This document shows positions 61,277 through 64,000 of a stretch of DNA of 64,000 nucleotides, piece after piece. Source of the stretch: Diphasiastrum complanatum (taxonomy: Eukaryota; Streptophyta; Lycopodiopsida; Lycopodiales; Lycopodiaceae); assembly GCA_029204225.1 (NCBI GenBank), contig CM055109.1:7103982-7167981 (forward strand), written 5' to 3'. Under the pieces are notes generated by a model. It saw only the letters and a list, made by a program, of their open reading frames with translations, did no database searches and had not been told where the DNA came from. The translations under genes and the position numbers were made by a program. Positions within the stretch are counted from its first letter, which is position 1, and each line of letters opens with the position of its first letter.

Positions 61277-62829
61277 CATGTGGATATCCCCATTGATTTG
61301 GCACCTTTGCAGAGAAGAGGAACAAAGGAATTCAAATATCTGCTGACGATCGTTCTCGTTATAGGGCAGAAGGAAAGAAGAACTTGGATTTGTGGACAGA
61401 TGGAACATTATATCCACAAGATCCAAGCACTTTGACACATCCCACATTCTCCTCAATAACTCATTTAGTTACATGGATATGCAATGGGCATACTGGATTA
61501 CTAGGATATTGTGAGAGATTGCAGAACCATGGAAAACAATTTTATATGAATAAAATTCACATTTTAGAAGGTGAGTTAATATAGATATTCTCTTATTGTC
61601 AGAATAGAGATTGTCTTCTCCAAAAGACGTTAGAGAAAAATGAACAACTTAAAAAAATAATGAATCATTATAGAAGATCTTATAATCTATTCGAATTGAA
61701 AAATTACAATTACTGAAGGATGTGGAATTGGCTAAGAAGAAGGCTGGAGGTAAGAAGCGAAAGCGACAAAGTTACAAGGATATTCAAACGTTTTCAAAAG
61801 GAGGTTATCGAAATAGAAGGATTCATGCATTCAAGTAAGTATATTCTGATTTTTGTAACTTGATCAATGACATTTGGAATTAATTTCAGCTATGGTGATA
61901 TTCTGCGAACTAATTTTTGTTTTTTTTGTAGATCTGCATTAGTAGCTCCTTAGAATATTAAGGACAATGCTTTACTAGGAATGTCGTTGGGCTCAATATT
62001 GACAGGCAAATCCACTGAGTGTATCATGATGAACAATAGGAGTTCAAATGTAAAGTGTAAAATAACAGAGTCTTTGATGGTGGACATTCAATTTTTTTTA
62101 GATAAGACTATAGTTTATAGGTATTAGCAAGGAAGCATATGCAACAATATTTAAACTAATTAGAGAAGCTTTTAAGCAAGTTCGAATTAGAAAAGTCCCA
62201 ATCCCTAGGACATATCACTTGAAGTAAGAGAGGGATACATAAAACATAGGTATGCATAAGATCATTGGAACTCCATTTCATATTGAGGAGTTGTATGAAA
62301 CTGATGGAAGATCAATATCCTATAATTCATCAAACAACTTATTTGTTGATCTAAATTACTTGCTGAGATACATCGTGTCACATTCTATGATATAACCTTT
62401 GAAAAGGTGAATGGCAAAATAATCATAGTACTTAAGTTAGATGAGTCAGAAATTGTGAAAAGGCAGAAGATGGAGAGAGTTAGTATAACTCTCATGAATG
62501 GTGTACAATCATAAACAGAGGACCAAGAAGTGTTTAGATTCAGTGTCCAGTCCGAAAATGATATATGGTGGTTGGTAGCGTTTCAGGTAACTAGCCTCAT
62601 TATTACATTAGATTCATTGAATAGTATTAATTTTTTGTAAACTAAGTCTGATTAGTTCTTTGGACAAGTGCTAAAGGAGGATCATATCATGGATATTCTC
62701 AAGGACATCTTATCCTAGGATCATCAAGGACCGTATGGATGGAAGACTTCTCAATGTTCCAGGAGTTGGAGACTTCAATGTTGAATGGCACTTAGGAGGT
62801 GATTTGAAAACATTGAAATGCATGTATAA
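61277..62829 (+). pseudogene. transposase-like gene, copy B, interrupted by an LTR element
   Basis: This is a close relative of copy A at 32186-34690 and colinear with it: APLQRRG..KEFKYL, LWTDGTLYPQDPSTL, GTPFHIEELYETDG (DNA near 62265) and LLNVPGVGDFNVEWHLGGDL, ending at CMYN. Both introns sit at equivalent places: 61835-61931 (GTAAGT...TTGTAG) and 62587-62668 (GTAACT...ACAAG, with a shifted acceptor). More stops and small indels than copy A. At 62830 the coding similarity stops exactly where an LTR begins; copy A continues with SHGATSKHPCLYC, so copy B probably resumes beyond the window. Confidence 0.65.
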
Positions 62830-63476
62830 TGTGAAAATTGTCAACATTTCCTTGTCTAGTTTTAGGCCAAAATTGCTAAAAATGGCACATAGTTTAGGAT
62901 CTGACTTTTCACACGTGTGAAACAGGTCTAGATATTTTTAGTAAGTGTATTTTTTCAGTATGAAGAAGTGTCAAACTTCAAGACCTTCGAAATGAGTCCA
63001 TTTTCATGTATTTTGGACATATATGCCAATTTTACCTATATAGGGCATATTTTAGGTAAGGAGGGTCTAGAGAGAGGAGAGAGAGTCATCTCTTTCAGCT
63101 ATATATAGCAGGTAGGCCGTGGAGAAACAGGTTGGAGCAGATCCATTGTATTCATTTGCTTAATGAGAGATTTTTCTATTGGGTTCTCCTTCCATTGTTG
63201 GCATTGTGTAGTGATTGAGTTCAAGCTTTGTGTGTATGATCTTAGGTGCTTTCCAAAAGTGATAGGCTGATGTATTATGGACTGTATAATGCTATTTTGG
63301 GCCGCACTTGATGTTTATGGAAGTTTCCATTTGTGATAAATGCTTTTTGATCAAGTTCTTTGCATTCTAGGTAGCATAGAATGTGTTGCCAATTCCTAGC
63401 TTATGTAGTTTGGAGTGCAAGCATTCAAGCCAATGATCTTGGAGTTTAGATCCACTTAGGATCTGTATTTTTCACA
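62830..63476 (+). mobile_element. 5' LTR of a retrotransposon inserted in copy B
   Basis: The 647-base block begins TGTGAAAATTG and ends ATTTTTCACA, giving an 8-base perfect inverted terminus TGTGAAAA/TTTTCACA. The primer site follows with no gap. A GAGAGAGGAGAGAGAG tract and TATATATAG at 63070-63110 suit a promoter region. The five bases before it, TATAA, are the expected target duplication. The partner LTR would lie outside the window. Superfamily not determined. Confidence 0.85.
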
Positions 63477-63488
63477 TGGTATCAGAGC
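63477..63488 (+). other. tRNA-Met primer binding site
   Basis: TGGTATCAGAGC, an exact match, directly after the LTR. Confidence 0.9.
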
Positions 63489-64000
63489 TGGTTGGCTTCT
63501 ATTTACAGTAAGTATTCCATTTTTGGTGATATTTGGATGTTTGATCAAGTTCTAGCATGATTTTGCATTGCTTTGTTGATCAAATCTTACTAACCTTTGT
63601 TTTGTGAGTTGAACTTGTGGATCAAAAGCATATTTCAGGTCTATTGAAGATCAGAGGCTGAAAAGAAACTATTTTGGATCAGATCATAACACCTAATCAT
63701 TTGTGATTGTGAGGCTTGTGTATATTCAATACTAACAATGTTCTTTTCAATCCTATTGTTGACAATCTCCATTCTTGGATGAACACTCTCCTTAAGTGGA
63801 TGAAACTTCTCCTTAAGTGGATGACAAATGCTCTTTTGAGTGAGTTGTAATTCTCCTAAAGGCTGAGCAAAGCTCCCATTTGGATGAAAGATCCCCTTTT
63901 TTGGGTGAACATATTGTAAGCTCCATTGTGAAGAGCATATTGTAAAGATTGTCATCAATTTTGGCATAAATTTTGGTGTACTTTGTTGAGCATGTAAGTA
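63489..64000 (+). mobile_element. internal leader of the same retrotransposon
   Basis: No gag start was identified before the window ends. 63770-63910 holds degenerate repeats of TGGATGAA and CTCCTTAAGTGGATGA. The 108-residue minus-strand frame across it is taken as an artefact of these repeats. Confidence 0.6.

Noticed and set aside
63641-63967. 108-residue minus-strand ORF
   Set aside because: It lies antisense in a retroelement leader and reflects TGGATGAA repeats.

Overview
The window reads as repeat-dense nuclear DNA of a plant. It is AT-rich and gene-poor. It holds Ty1/copia and chromodomain-bearing Ty3/gypsy LTR retrotransposons whose primer binding sites match the 3' end of plant initiator tRNA-Met (TGGTATCAGAGC). 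It also holds a plant-type LINE remnant with a zinc-binding tail, fold-back elements, microsatellites and short GT-AG introns. No prokaryotic operon, rRNA, tRNA or CRISPR array was seen. The species cannot be named from the sequence; a non-seed land plant or streptophyte relative is a guess.

Layout. 0.2-0.8 kb: GATACC-rich fold-back repeat. 3.0-5.9 kb (-): decayed reverse-transcriptase element with an N-terminal zinc finger. 7.2-7.7 kb (+): decayed gypsy integrase. 7.7-12.0 kb (-): exon-like segments of an unrecognised host gene. 13.2-14.1 kb (-): gypsy LTR, primer site and integrase remnant. 14.8-16.8 kb: two families of tandem repeats, one containing an inverted part. 19.9-22.6 kb: GGTACC-rich fold-back elements. 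26.7-31.5 kb (+): old chromovirus pol plus two LTRs. 32.2-36.4 kb: an intron-containing transposase-like gene (+) facing a second degraded gene (-), next to an array of imperfect hairpins at 36.45-37.21 kb. 40.7-41.3 kb (-): an intact 180-residue secreted HNH-nuclease-like gene of bacterial type. 42.2 kb (-): LINE tail. 44.2-58 kb: a mosaic of gypsy and copia pieces that fits an old minus-strand chromovirus interrupted by about 10.5 kb of other elements. 59.5-60.0 kb (-): an unrecognised acidic ORF. 61.3-62.8 kb (+): a second copy of the transposase-like gene, broken by an LTR retrotransposon whose 5' LTR and primer site run to the window end.

Two points stand out. The HNH-like gene is the only clearly intact, domain-bearing coding sequence, and its family is known to me from bacteria, so horizontal transfer is the leading inference. 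The paired transposase-like family (copies at 32-36 kb and 61-63 kb, with introns at equivalent positions, a convergent partner gene and a hairpin array) may be an undescribed DNA transposon group. Most other coding traces are fossils with stops and frameshifts.
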